From Cytophagales bacterium (GTDB lineage: Bacteria > Bacteroidota > Bacteroidia > Cytophagales > Thermoflexibacteraceae), in contig JAAFJS010000010.1 in the NCBI GenBank assembly GCA_013298985.1, positions 1-49,957 on the forward strand: 49,957 nucleotides of DNA, given 5' to 3'. Positions 26,405-35,051 of this stretch are shown one piece after another. The notes under the pieces are model-generated. The model worked only from the letters and a program-made list of their open reading frames with translations. It made no database searches and was not told the DNA's origin. Within the stretch, counting starts at the first letter, position 1. Each line of letters starts with the position of its first letter. The translations under genes and the position numbers were made by a program.

Positions 26405-27523
26405 ATGAAAAACAAATTCCTTTTGAGTATTGCTTTGTTATGTTTATTTGTTTCTGTTTCTTATGCCCAACTTTCCATGCCGCACAACGGCGGTAGCAAA
26501 AAAGCCTCTGTAAGTGAGCTGATAGGGCTAACCAAAATCACGATTGACTACGACCGCCCCGCAGTGAGGGGTCGCGAAGGCAAAGTTTGGGGGACTAATT
26601 TGGCACATTTTGGCTTTATAGACCAAGGTTACGGCACGAGCAAGGCAGCCCCTTGGCGCGCAGGTGCAAACGAAAACACAGTGATTACTTTTTCTTCGGA
26701 CGTAAAAGTGGGCGGAAAAAGCCTTGCCGCAGGCAAATATGGTCTTTTTATGGCGGTTATGTCAGAAAGTGAAATTATTGTCATCTTTTCCAAAGATAAC
26801 CAGTCTTGGGGAAGTTATTACTACGACCCCGCCAAAGATGCGCTGAGAATCACCACCAAGCCCAGCAAGTCCGAAACCAGCCAAGAGTTTCTCCGCTACG
26901 AATTTGCCGAGCAAACCGAAAACTCAGCAACCGTAGTGCTGGCATGGGAAAAATGGCGTATTCCCTTCAAAATAGAGGCTGATGTAGTAAATAATGTCAT
27001 CAACTCTATGCGCGAAGAACTCAAAGGCGACAAGGGTTTTTCTTGGCAGGCATGGCATCAGGCGGCAAATTACTGCTTGCAAAACAACACCAATTTAGAG
27101 GAAGCACTCACTTGGGCAGAAGGCTCTATTTCTGGACAGTATATTGGTGAGGAAAACTTCACTACACTTTCTACCAAAGCCATGATTTTTAGTAAGCTAA
27201 ACAAACAATCCGAAGCTGACGCATTGATGAAGAAGGCACTTCCTTTTGGAAAAGTAACAGAAGTACACGCGTACGGCAGGCAATTAATCAGCCAAAAGAA
27301 GGGTGCAGAGGCTCTGGAAGTATTCAAAATGAATGCACAAAAGAATCCAAACAACTGGACAACCACACTCGGCTTGGCAAGGGGATTCTCTGCGGTAGGC
27401 GACTACAAAAATGCACTCAAAAATGCAAAACTTGCCCTCACGCAAGGTGTGCCTGACGAGCAAAACAAAAAAAGTATCCAAGAGATGATTCAGAAACTTG
27501 GTGAAAATAAGGATATTAACTAA
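26405..27523 (+). CDS. DUF2911 domain protein with C-terminal TPR-like repeats
   Basis: The protein has 372 residues from ATG 26405, which starts a good signal peptide (MKNKFLLSIALLCLFVSVSYAQ); the upstream in-frame ATG at 26360 would add 15 residues outside it. The DUF2911 domain spans about 22-190 with its hallmarks KITIDYDRPAVRGREGK, WRAGANENTVITFSSDV and GKYGLFMAVM. The C-terminal third has two or three TPR-like helical pairs (LPFGKVTEVHAYGRQLISQK ... NPNNWTTTLGLARGFSAVGD). It is periplasmic; DUF2911 has no established activity. The gene has its own promoter and a strong terminator. Confidence 0.92.
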   Translation: MKNKFLLSIALLCLFVSVSYAQLSMPHNGGSKKASVSELIGLTKITIDYDRPAVRGREGKVWGTNLAHFGFIDQGYGTSKAAPWRAGANENTVITFSSDVKVGGKSLAAGKYGLFMAVMSESEIIVIFSKDNQSWGSYYYDPAKDALRITTKPSKSETSQEFLRYEFAEQTENSATVVLAWEKWRIPFKIEADVVNNVINSMREELKGDKGFSWQAWHQAANYCLQNNTNLEEALTWAEGSISGQYIGEENFTTLSTKAMIFSKLNKQSEADALMKKALPFGKVTEVHAYGRQLISQKKGAEALEVFKMNAQKNPNNWTTTLGLARGFSAVGDYKNALKNAKLALTQGVPDEQNKKSIQEMIQKLGENKDIN

Positions 27524-27547
27524 AAATCACGTTTCAATCTAAAAAAA

Positions 27548-27584
27548 GCGAATGAATCCCAAGAGGATTCATTCGCTTTTTTTT
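27548..27584 (+). terminator. Intrinsic terminator of the DUF2911 gene
   Basis: GCGAATGAATCC, loop CAAGA, GGATTCATTCGC and eight T residues: a perfect 12-bp stem located 24 nt after the stop codon. Confidence 0.95.
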
Positions 27585-27774
27585 AAGTCAATTGTTGTGT
27601 GTTTTCACCAACAACAAAGTAAGAAGTAAAAAGTCTGATATTCAATATATAAAGTCCTGTTTATCTATAAAATAGCTATCATATTCTTTTTTTCAAAAGT
27701 CTGATTCTATTTATATTTCATTAACTATTACTTGATAATTGGCGTTTTTTAATTAAATAAAAATATTAATTTAG

Positions 27775-28189
27775 ATGAAAGAAGGAAGTAAAATAGATAC
27801 TCTGACAATTTTTGTGGAAAGTTCCCCCCGCTAAAGCGAGGGGTTAGATTAACCCCTCGCTTTAGCGGGGGGAACTCGTAGAAACTCAGTCTGCCACAAA
27901 AATTGTCAGACAACAGTAAAATATTGATAAACAATTTGATAGTGTCTTTAATTCTTGCTGGGATTATTTTTTTAAGCAAATCGTCTTATGCTGGATTTTT
28001 AGCAATGGCTTACTATTATTAGGCTTTACTGGTTTATATATTCAAATAGTTATCAGTATTATTATGGGTATTTCCATGCTTTTTTCTAAAGATAAGAATG
28101 CACTTTATTACATTTTAAGTGGTATAATAGGTTTGTTAATATCTTTTTTTACGATATGCAGGTTGCTGGAAGTGATTTGGAAATTCTAA
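27775..28189 (+). pseudogene. Small membrane-protein gene broken by a MITE-like insertion and a frameshift
   Basis: Removing the 119-bp element and one 9-bp target copy restores a frame from ATG 27775: MKEGSKILINNLIVSL, then ILAGIIF. After the seven-T run at 27967-27973 a one-base shift (an eighth T) continues as KQIVLCWIFSNG, LLLLGFTGLYIQIVIS, FSKDKNALYYILSG, IIGLLISFFTICRL, ending WKF at 28187-28189. The reconstructed product is about 95 residues with three hydrophobic segments. The family is not recognised. Both lesions together make the present gene non-functional; the T-run shift could be a sequencing error, but the insertion cannot. This pseudogene and the element are all I see in the 767-bp gap between 27523 and 28291. 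Confidence 0.7.
27796..27914. mobile_element. 119-bp MITE-like element with 17-bp terminal inverted repeats and 9-bp target duplication
   Basis: The perfect terminal inverted repeat TCTGACAATTTTTGTGG starts at 27801 and its inverse ends at 27910. The conserved outer bases GATAC (left) and CAAC (right) are also present in the copies at 41.6 and 41.9 kb. AGTAAAATA occurs directly on both sides (27787-27795 and 27915-27923), a clean 9-bp duplication. The interior is one large hairpin (27821-27875) of GTTCCCCCCGCTAAAGCG and its inverse around a short GATT-containing loop. It has no coding capacity, so movement would need a transposase in trans. Confidence 0.88.
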
Positions 28190-28290
28190 AATTCAGTTGC
28201 TGTAATTGAAATAACGAAGGATATAGAAAAGTGAATGTTATTCTTAAAGTATGGATTTTGCTTTATAAACTTACTTTTCCATAAACAAAA

Positions 28291-28746
28291 TCAATTATCT
28301 ATACTCATCAGCCACTTTTCTGCCTCTGCCAAATTGTCAAAATAACGAGTAATAAAAGGCATTTCTTTTGCTTCTTCTTGGTAAAACTGCGTAGCGAGCA
28401 TCGCATAAAATTCTTGGGGCAATACATAAGCAGAGTATTTGAAGCCACTGGCAATCACACGCGGCAATACTTCCTGCATAATGAAATCATTGATGCCGTC
28501 AAAACTGCCTTCTAATGCTGAGGTATCTGCTATGGACTTAAAGCGCAATATATCGCGTTTTTCACAAAAATCTAAGGTATATTTCCAAACGGATATCCAA
28601 CCTTCGTCAAACTGAAAACCAATCCATTTGTGGATTAAAAGTTCTCTTTCAGGATAAAAACGAAGCCAATAAATCACCTGCCCAGTATCCTGTGTGCTTG
28701 CCTCATAGCCATTTTCTTTTTCAGTAAATTTTAACTTTTCAGCCAT
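28291..28746 (-). CDS. Hypothetical STAS-like protein in the carotenoid oxygenase operon
   Basis: This is a 151-residue soluble protein without a signal peptide. It resembles the SpoIIAA/STAS-like proteins of Bacteroidota in size and in its strand/helix alternation (ERELLIHKWIGFQFDEGWIS ... ILRFKSIADTSALEGSFDGI ... FKYSAYVLPQEFYAML). Its ATG lies only 5 nt past the stop of the carotenoid oxygenase gene, so the two are translated from one transcript. It may be an accessory or regulatory partner, but nothing in the sequence shows what it does. It is a general relative of the protein at 18289-18681. Confidence 0.8.
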   Translation of the reverse strand: MAEKLKFTEKENGYEASTQDTGQVIYWLRFYPERELLIHKWIGFQFDEGWISVWKYTLDFCEKRDILRFKSIADTSALEGSFDGINDFIMQEVLPRVIASGFKYSAYVLPQEFYAMLATQFYQEEAKEMPFITRYFDNLAEAEKWLMSIDN

Positions 28747-28751
28747 ATTGC

Positions 28752-30938
28752 TCAGAAATTAGGGTAAACATACTCATTGAAAAACTGTTGGATTCTTTTT
28801 CTGCGTTTTGGGCGGATAATGGTGTTTATCAAGGCATTATAATCATCTTGGACATTGATATTGTACTTGCTTTCGCTTGGCTTGAGGTCAGGAATCCAAG
28901 TGCAGTGAAGCGTGAAAGTAAAAGCCATAGCCGCATTGCTGAGTTTACACTTGGGCTTGCTCAAATCTGCCGCGTCAAAAATCCAAATTTCATTGTGATA
29001 ATCAGCACTTTGTCCTTCGCCAATGCCTATGAGCATCGTACAAAAAATATACCCATACAGAGATTCATCTGCTCCTGCGGGTAATTCTCCCTTTTTGGGC
29101 ATAAATTGAATACTTCGCAAATTGTAGTTTTTTGGGAAAACATACACCGCTTTTGGCTTCATCTCTACTGCGTCCATCTGCAATAAAGTATAAGGAATCT
29201 GCTTTTGTGTAAGTTTTTTCAGCTCGTCCAGTGGAATAATCCTATTTTTATAATCTGCATACAAATTATAAATAAACTCAGAAAGCATATTTCGGTCTAA
29301 GCCGTAGGTTTGCCAAAAGATATTTTTGATATTTGAGCTTGGCACTTCGGCAGAAATAATGTTGCGGAAGGTATGCAAACCAATTCCCCATGTATTTACA
29401 CCTATTTTTTCAGGGTTTTCTGTATTGCCTTTTTCCCAAAATATTTTTGACTTTGTATCTATAATTTCTGCTTTTTCTGCATCAACCACAAATCTACCCA
29501 TGCGCCCAATGTCCATATCGCCCAGCGCAAACAAGCCCAAATAATCTGCGTTAATTGGCTGTTTATCAAGGGCTGACACATCATACGCGCGCAACCATTC
29601 CGCCAAGCAAGCCGCGCTATTGTGGGCAGTGTGCAAGGTAAGTTTCCCATCAGGATTTTCGTATTCTGCCGTAAAGTGTACGCACTCCAAAGGAATTGGT
29701 GCAGCTAATTTTTTGGCTGTAACCTTCGTAACATTTGCCTGTAAATCAGCACGTTTTACCAAATAAACATCAGTGAATGACTCCATTTCGCCCGAAATCA
29801 ATCGGCGAATAATGCGGTCAATCGTATCGTTATTGGGGAAAGGATTGTTCACCAAAATATCAATAGAAAACTTAAAAGAAGCATCAATCAGTATCAGGTA
29901 ATCGCGACTCAGGCTAATCTGGTGAATACATTGCTTAATACTGATTGCTTTTCCCTCACTGTCAAGCACTTCCCACTTTTTTAACGCGCCAATTTCTCCA
30001 TTCCATTCCATCACATAAAGGCTATCATAGGTTTTGGATTCCTTATTTATGTACTCCTCCACTTCACCTAAAACCCAGTTAATCAGTTGTTTCCACCAAC
30101 TTGGCTTGCCCTGTATCTCCAATCTGATATTGCTCAAAAACTGATTGATTTTGTTCAAACCTTCCGTTTTTTCCTTGTTTTCAATTTCTTTTGCCAAGTT
30201 TTCCAGACGTTGCTCCACCTTCGCTTCATCGGCTATCATCATGGCAAATAAATCCATAGAAGAAAGCATAGTTTTGGTTGATTTAGTGAAGTTTACAGTA
30301 TAAAAAACTTTTTTTACAGGGTCAAAAACAGGGTGCGCCGTACTCTGCACCAAAGGAAAAGGAAAATTGAGTAAGGGCGGTGTAGCAGGACTCCATTCTG
30401 TATTTTTACCTACTGGCGTGAGGATTTTCAGACTCACAGGGTCTATCTCGTAGGCGCGCCCCACATCATAAGTTGCTACCATTCTATTGCCTTTGTCTGT
30501 GGCAAATTTGATGGGTACAAGTGCGGTATTGAGTTCGTTGCGCGCACCCAAGGCAAGCGAAATACGCGAAATACCCATGTTCCTGAAAAAGAAGTTCTTA
30601 TACTTGTCTGTGGGGGCTTGGGGATTGTCCTGCTTGGTGGCGAGGTCAGCATAATAACATGGCGTTTTGAGTAGCCTCGTTTTCAATTTTACCTTGCCCG
30701 CTTCCTCAAAATCAAAGCGAAAAATATAGGCATCACCATTCATAATGGGGCTGGCATACTCCCGATTATTGCTCCCATCTTTATTTTTAGGTGGAAAAGG
30801 CAACCCATTTGAGTTTACGCTACCACAAGGCGAATTGACAAAAACGTGTCCGTAAATATCAGTAGGAAGCTGACCTTCAATGACTTGCAATTCAATATCC
30901 AACTCTTTATTGCTGGCATACATCACTGGGCGACTCAT
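28752..30938 (-). CDS. Carotenoid oxygenase (RPE65/CCD) family protein, extended
   Basis: This is a 728-residue non-heme iron oxygenase that cleaves carotenoid or related double bonds. The family opening is QLPTDIYGHVFVNSPCGS, followed by NGDAYIFRFDFEEAG. The likely four iron-binding histidines are His202 (STAHPVFD), His339 (CIHQISLS), His421 (CVHFTAEYENPDG) and His678 (LHCTWIPD). The gap between the first two is much larger than usual because a charged, helical insertion (about 235-305, with VEQRLENLAKEIENKEKTEG) lies there. That accounts for some of the extra length over the 460-550 residues typical of bacterial members. No signal peptide. It is first in a two-gene operon with the STAS-like protein. 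The substrate could be a carotenoid or a lignin-type stilbene. Confidence 0.9.
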   Translation of the reverse strand: MSRPVMYASNKELDIELQVIEGQLPTDIYGHVFVNSPCGSVNSNGLPFPPKNKDGSNNREYASPIMNGDAYIFRFDFEEAGKVKLKTRLLKTPCYYADLATKQDNPQAPTDKYKNFFFRNMGISRISLALGARNELNTALVPIKFATDKGNRMVATYDVGRAYEIDPVSLKILTPVGKNTEWSPATPPLLNFPFPLVQSTAHPVFDPVKKVFYTVNFTKSTKTMLSSMDLFAMMIADEAKVEQRLENLAKEIENKEKTEGLNKINQFLSNIRLEIQGKPSWWKQLINWVLGEVEEYINKESKTYDSLYVMEWNGEIGALKKWEVLDSEGKAISIKQCIHQISLSRDYLILIDASFKFSIDILVNNPFPNNDTIDRIIRRLISGEMESFTDVYLVKRADLQANVTKVTAKKLAAPIPLECVHFTAEYENPDGKLTLHTAHNSAACLAEWLRAYDVSALDKQPINADYLGLFALGDMDIGRMGRFVVDAEKAEIIDTKSKIFWEKGNTENPEKIGVNTWGIGLHTFRNIISAEVPSSNIKNIFWQTYGLDRNMLSEFIYNLYADYKNRIIPLDELKKLTQKQIPYTLLQMDAVEMKPKAVYVFPKNYNLRSIQFMPKKGELPAGADESLYGYIFCTMLIGIGEGQSADYHNEIWIFDAADLSKPKCKLSNAAMAFTFTLHCTWIPDLKPSESKYNINVQDDYNALINTIIRPKRRKRIQQFFNEYVYPNF

Positions 30939-31063
30939 AGTTTTCTCTGTTTTGTGAAATGTAAAAAAAATTCAATCAGATTGAAATTTAAGAAAAACAA
31001 TGCTTTCTCAAAAATTTAATCAAAAAAATTAATGAATTTGTTAAAAAATAAAAAATAGAGTGC

Positions 31064-32194
31064 TTACGAGCCTTTGGTGTTAATGCCTATTTTTAGCGAT
31101 TTTGCTATTAGTTCAATAGTGCTTGTCTGCTCGTCCAATGCCTTGATAACCTGCTGAATACGGTGATTTCCGTCTTTATTTTTTCCACTGATTTCTTGGT
31201 CAAAAGGTGGCTGAATTGCCTGTGCCGCCTGCAAAGTAGTTTGTAGGTTTGCCTTCATTTTTTCATTGACAGAAGGGTCAATTTTTTCCATCAGGTTCGC
31301 CAATCCCTTACTGCTAAAATTTTCATATTTCCCTTCATAGACATTTATCATGCCCTGCACATTGGCAATGATGTCTTTGTGGGTGTTGTCGCTGAAGCAA
31401 GACTGCTCATCTTCTTGGTCGTGATTGACCAAGGGAACTCTCATACGCTCGCCGCCAAGCTCGGCTCGGCTCAAACTGCCCAAGCCAGTCAGGATATTTG
31501 CCAAAGATTCCTCCGTATTTTTTACAAAAGTTACCCTGTAATTTTCTGAATTTGGCTGCCAAGCCGCTACTAATTTCTGCAAATCTTCTGCTAAAAGTTC
31601 GGTACAAAGCTGTAAATACTGGCGACGGCGGTCAGCATTAGGCGCAGTGGTATAGTCAGTAAAAATCCTCTTTCCAGCACTATTTTCGTACAAGTCTTGC
31701 CCCCAAAGCAAAAATTCAATCGCATGAAAACCAGTGCTTACATTTTCTTCTACACCATCTTGCTCATTTTTTGTTCGCAAAGTTTGCTTGTCCAGTTTTA
31801 TACTTATGTCATTGATTATGCCGCTTTTAGCATTGCCCTCTACATAGTCTATGTAGCTTTCGTCGAGAGGCCAAGCGTTAATACGCGGCTCCAGATTTGC
31901 CTCTGAGCTATCAATAGGTCCACCGTAAAATCGGAAAACTTCTGCCTGCCCGTAGGCGACGCGCGCCCCTATCCATGCGTTTTTGATAGATACGAAAGTG
32001 GCTTCGGAAGGGTCAGACGAAAATTCATCTATCTTTTTTTGTATTAAAACTACTTGAGAATGAATATCTTTGTAGTTCTGAAAAGCTATTTGGGCATACG
32101 TATTCAGCACTTCAGTTTTTAAGTCAGCTATTTCTTTGGATTGATTACAAGCAAAAAAAAGAAAGAGAAAAGAAATATATTTTAACTTTTGCAT
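31064..32194 (-). CDS. Imelysin-family (peptidase M75-like) lipoprotein
   Basis: The protein has 376 residues and a lipobox in FLFLFFACNQSK (Cys16). The imelysin signature GFHAIEFLLWGQD (the GxHxxE motif) is near 155, and NAWPLDESYIDYVEG precedes it. The C-terminal half (SLSRAELGGERMRVPL ... QEDEQSCFSDNTHKDI) completes the duplicated helical fold. Family members are surface or periplasmic proteins tied to iron uptake (IrpA, EfeO-like); proteolysis is not proven. No iron gene is adjacent. A -7 box TACTTTTG is seen on the minus strand at 32224-32231 with a CTTG 20 nt further upstream, a plausible promoter. Confidence 0.93.
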   Translation of the reverse strand: MQKLKYISFLFLFFACNQSKEIADLKTEVLNTYAQIAFQNYKDIHSQVVLIQKKIDEFSSDPSEATFVSIKNAWIGARVAYGQAEVFRFYGGPIDSSEANLEPRINAWPLDESYIDYVEGNAKSGIINDISIKLDKQTLRTKNEQDGVEENVSTGFHAIEFLLWGQDLYENSAGKRIFTDYTTAPNADRRRQYLQLCTELLAEDLQKLVAAWQPNSENYRVTFVKNTEESLANILTGLGSLSRAELGGERMRVPLVNHDQEDEQSCFSDNTHKDIIANVQGMINVYEGKYENFSSKGLANLMEKIDPSVNEKMKANLQTTLQAAQAIQPPFDQEISGKNKDGNHRIQQVIKALDEQTSTIELIAKSLKIGINTKGS

Positions 32195-32289
32195 GAGTTG
32201 TTTAGATTAATTCTAAATAAACACAAAAGTAAAAATTAAAATGAAATACAACAAGCCTTAAAAAAATAAACAAAAAAATATTGAATTTT

Positions 32290-32321
32290 TTTGGGAAAAA
32301 ATATGACTTTTCTTACTTTTG
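32290..32321 (+). promoter_or_regulatory. Promoter of the 52-residue membrane peptide gene
   Basis: TTTG at 32290-32293, a 20-nt spacer, then TACTTTTG at 32314-32321. Both boxes match the Bacteroidota consensus. The predicted start is about 15 nt before the ATG at 32342. Confidence 0.72.
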
Positions 32322-32341
32322 TAATAAGCAAATAGAAAATT

Positions 32342-32500
32342 ATGTTTACTCACTTCAAACTACAAACTATTATGAGAACATTTTACTTGAAAGAAAAGGC
32401 ACAAGAGGACAAAATGGACAAAAGTAAAGTCGCATTGATTATATTTGGTGTTACCTTTGTCATTATCAATTTGATGAACGCGATTGCTATCATTTTTTAA
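32342..32500 (+). CDS. Small single-span membrane protein (52 residues)
   Basis: The ORF reads MFTHFKLQTIMRTFYLKEKA, then QEDKMDKSKVALIIFGVTF, then VIINLMNAIAIIF. A charged N-terminal half is followed by one hydrophobic helix (about 30-52) that runs to the very end. A second start at 32372 (MRTFYLKEK) would give 42 residues. It has a consensus promoter just before it and a strong terminator after it, which argues that it is a real, separately transcribed gene. I do not recognise a family. It fills the 446-bp gap between the divergent imelysin and convergent OmpA genes. Confidence 0.65.
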   Translation: MFTHFKLQTIMRTFYLKEKAQEDKMDKSKVALIIFGVTFVIINLMNAIAIIF

Positions 32501-32564
32501 AAAGCATCACTTTCACAATTATCATAGATTTGTTATTTTTATTTAGGGATTGATTTTTTGCATA

Positions 32565-32600
32565 CAGGCAAATAATATATTTTATTATTTGCCTGTTTTT
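32565..32600 (+). terminator. Bidirectional intrinsic terminator
   Basis: CAGGCAAATAATA and TTATTTGCCTG form a stem of about 11-12 bp followed by five T residues. It is 65 nt past the small-protein stop and 41 nt beyond the convergent OmpA gene end, so it could serve both. Confidence 0.8.
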
Positions 32601-32640
32601 GTGGCTACTCCCCTCCCCTACTCCTAAAAAAGTTGTTTTT

Positions 32641-34755
32641 TTATTCTTCTGTGGGTTCTTCGCCTTTATAAATTCTAAATTCTACGCGGCGATTCATTTT
32701 TTTATCTGCTTCCGTAAGTTCGGGGTTAGTGAGGGGCTTTGTGCTTCCAAAGCCTTTGGCAGTAATTCTATTTTTGTCTAATTTTCCATAATCCAAAATA
32801 AATTTGGCGATTGCTTCTGCGCGTTGCTGGGAAAGTTTGGTATTGACAAGCGGATTTCCACTGGAATCTGTATGCCCAGAAATTTTGAGTTTGTAGTCAG
32901 GATAATCGACTAAAAAGTTGGTTATCAGGTGCAAATCATTTTCCATTTCCGATTTTATCAAGGCACTGTTATTGTCAAACTCAATGGACTCGAACTTGAT
33001 GGCGCGAATACTTTTGGTAGCAATTTCTATTTCCTTGTCGCCGCGCAACAAAAACACTTCCTCTAACCTGAAAAAGTTTTCGCCCTGCACAATGAGCATA
33101 TACTTCTTATTATCAATGAGTTCGAACTCAAACGAGCCATCTTCGCGCAGGTGTTTTGGCATGATTTCTATGCGCGTATCCAAGTCTATCAGCGATACAA
33201 TTCCCTCGAAAACCTCGCCCGTAGTAGCTTCTGTAACCTTGCCAGAAAAACGCACGATTGCCATGGGCTGTGCTTCCATCGGCATCGGGAAGGAGTGTAA
33301 ATCCAAGTTGGTTTCATTGCCTGGCTCTGATTTGGCGTAGTAAATTTTGTTGGATTTGGAGTCAATCGCAAAATAGAACTCTCGCCCGCCACCATTGACT
33401 AAGGGTCCGATGTTTTTGGGTTCTGTCCACGCGCTATCGCGCCAGTATGCCTTGTAAATATCATAATCTCCGTAATTAACTATCTGCCCATCAGAACTGA
33501 AATACAGCACGTTATAAGCGTGATGCACAAAAGGGCTGACCTCATTTTTGCGCGTATTTACGATAGGTCCTATGTTTTGCGCTGCGCCCCAGTTGCCCAA
33601 ATTGTCCTTTGCGGAGTAATAAATATCGATACCACCGAAGCCGCCTGAACGGTCAGAAGCAAAGAAAAGTGTATCCTCCGTCAGCGAAAAAGAAGGGTGA
33701 GAATCCCAAGTCGTGCTGTTCACGTTTGTCCCTAAGTTTTCGGGCTGACTCCAATACTTGCCGTCTATGCGCTTGGAAACGTACAAATCGCAATCCCCCA
33801 ATCCTTCGGGCGCGTGGCATCGCGAGAAGATAATCGTGTTGCCGTCCGCGCTGATGCTGGGTGAGCCTTCATTGAACTGCGTATTGAGGTCTTTGAAGGG
33901 ATAGGCTGGCTCCCAAAAGTCTTCATCATCACCTATTCGCTTGCTCATAAAAATATTTTCGTCCAGTTTTTTCTTAGGTGCTTTGCCATCAAAAGCCTCT
34001 GGGAGTCGCTGTGAGGTAAAAATCAACACTTGGTCGTCGCGGGAAATGGTAACGCCATAGTCCTCAAATTGTGAGTTAATTTCCTCGCCCATGTTCACCA
34101 GTACCCCCGTAGGCGGACGTAGCGTGTCCACGTGCTTGCGAAGCTCTACCATTTCATAATACCTGTCCAGCTCCACGTAAAGGTCTTTTTCCAGCTTGGT
34201 CAGGCTATCGTAGCGTTGCTTTGCTCCCTGAATATCGCCTCGGTAGTGCTTGATAATGAGGCGGTAAACATCTTTGGCGATTTCTTTCTTGCCCAAATAT
34301 TCGGACAGACGCGCCAGCTGCCACACCATATCCATACTATTGAGGTCTAAGAAATTATTGATGCCAAACTTGCAAACATACTCCAACAGCTTGGGGTGCA
34401 AGCGTTTCCAATCTTTGTCGCGCTGATATTTGTTGAGGATAGAAAGTTCGCCTTCGTCCAAATAAAAAGGCAATGTGTTGATGTTTACAAAAAAAAGTTG
34501 GTTGGGGCGGATAGCCTCTGCCTTCAATGCAGGTTCAAAATCTTTCATAAAAAGATTCTTAAACTTTTTTTCTCTCTCTTTTTTTTCAGCGTCTTTTTTT
34601 AGTTTTTCAGCCTCTTTTTTTTCGCGGTCTATTCTTTCTCTCTCCAGCTTATCTTTTTTCTCTTCTTTTTTGTCGCGTTGGGCAAAAGATTCTGTGTTGA
34701 TTATCAGGAAGATAACCAATAAAAACCAGTAAAAGCATTTAATATATTTTTTCAT
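32641..34755 (-). CDS. OmpA-family outer-membrane protein with PD40 propeller and helical N-terminus
   Basis: The protein has 704 residues from ATG 34755, where a signal peptide starts (MKKYIKCFYWFLLVIFLIIN). The longer in-frame start at 34884 would add 43 residues outside it. After a strongly charged Lys/Glu helix (about 28-65) and a helical region, PD40-type propeller blades follow (NEGSPSISADGNTIIFSRC, then WDSHPSFSLTEDTLFFASD and KNEVSPFVHHAYNVLYFSSD). A carboxypeptidase-regulatory-like segment comes next (about 500-560). The C-terminal OmpA domain has KISGHTDSSGNPLVNTKLSQ and RITAKGFGSTKP with the conserved peptidoglycan-binding Asp and Arg. The layout matches Bacteroidota PorE/SprF-neighbour proteins. 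Its role is to link the outer membrane to peptidoglycan; gliding or type IX secretion involvement is inference. A -7 box TACTTTTG is at 34783-34790 (minus strand). Confidence 0.92.
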   Translation of the reverse strand: MKKYIKCFYWFLLVIFLIINTESFAQRDKKEEKKDKLERERIDREKKEAEKLKKDAEKKEREKKFKNLFMKDFEPALKAEAIRPNQLFFVNINTLPFYLDEGELSILNKYQRDKDWKRLHPKLLEYVCKFGINNFLDLNSMDMVWQLARLSEYLGKKEIAKDVYRLIIKHYRGDIQGAKQRYDSLTKLEKDLYVELDRYYEMVELRKHVDTLRPPTGVLVNMGEEINSQFEDYGVTISRDDQVLIFTSQRLPEAFDGKAPKKKLDENIFMSKRIGDDEDFWEPAYPFKDLNTQFNEGSPSISADGNTIIFSRCHAPEGLGDCDLYVSKRIDGKYWSQPENLGTNVNSTTWDSHPSFSLTEDTLFFASDRSGGFGGIDIYYSAKDNLGNWGAAQNIGPIVNTRKNEVSPFVHHAYNVLYFSSDGQIVNYGDYDIYKAYWRDSAWTEPKNIGPLVNGGGREFYFAIDSKSNKIYYAKSEPGNETNLDLHSFPMPMEAQPMAIVRFSGKVTEATTGEVFEGIVSLIDLDTRIEIMPKHLREDGSFEFELIDNKKYMLIVQGENFFRLEEVFLLRGDKEIEIATKSIRAIKFESIEFDNNSALIKSEMENDLHLITNFLVDYPDYKLKISGHTDSSGNPLVNTKLSQQRAEAIAKFILDYGKLDKNRITAKGFGSTKPLTNPELTEADKKMNRRVEFRIYKGEEPTEE

Positions 34756-35051
34756 TTTTCCAAACTTTAAAACCTTCGCTAACAAAAGTACAAAACTTGT
34801 ACTAAAATGCTTTTGAAAAAAATAAAAACTAACTTTTGTTGTTTTTAAGCCAATGCAAAAAGTGAGGGCGTACAAGATTTTCAAAAAAAATCTTATCTTT
34901 GTTCTTGTTCAGAAAAAAAGATTGCAACGAAAAGACAACAAGGAAACGTATTGGGTAAAATACTTGTCTATAAATAAAAATGTCAATGAAACTTACTTAA
35001 TTTTTTGTTTCACTTACACTAAAGATTTTAAAATTTCGAAAACTTAACAAT

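Noticed and set aside
27749-27979. 76-residue minus-strand ORF across the MITE-like element.
   Set aside because: It reads through the palindromic element and the opposite strand of the broken membrane gene; not a natural protein.
32224-32231. Considered annotating the imelysin -7 box as a full promoter.
   Set aside because: The -33 element is CTTG, not TTTG; mentioned only within the gene entry.
34853-35047. 64-residue plus-strand ORF before the giant surface protein gene.
   Set aside because: Lys/Asn-rich AT-biased translation without domain character; region better explained as leader and promoter DNA.
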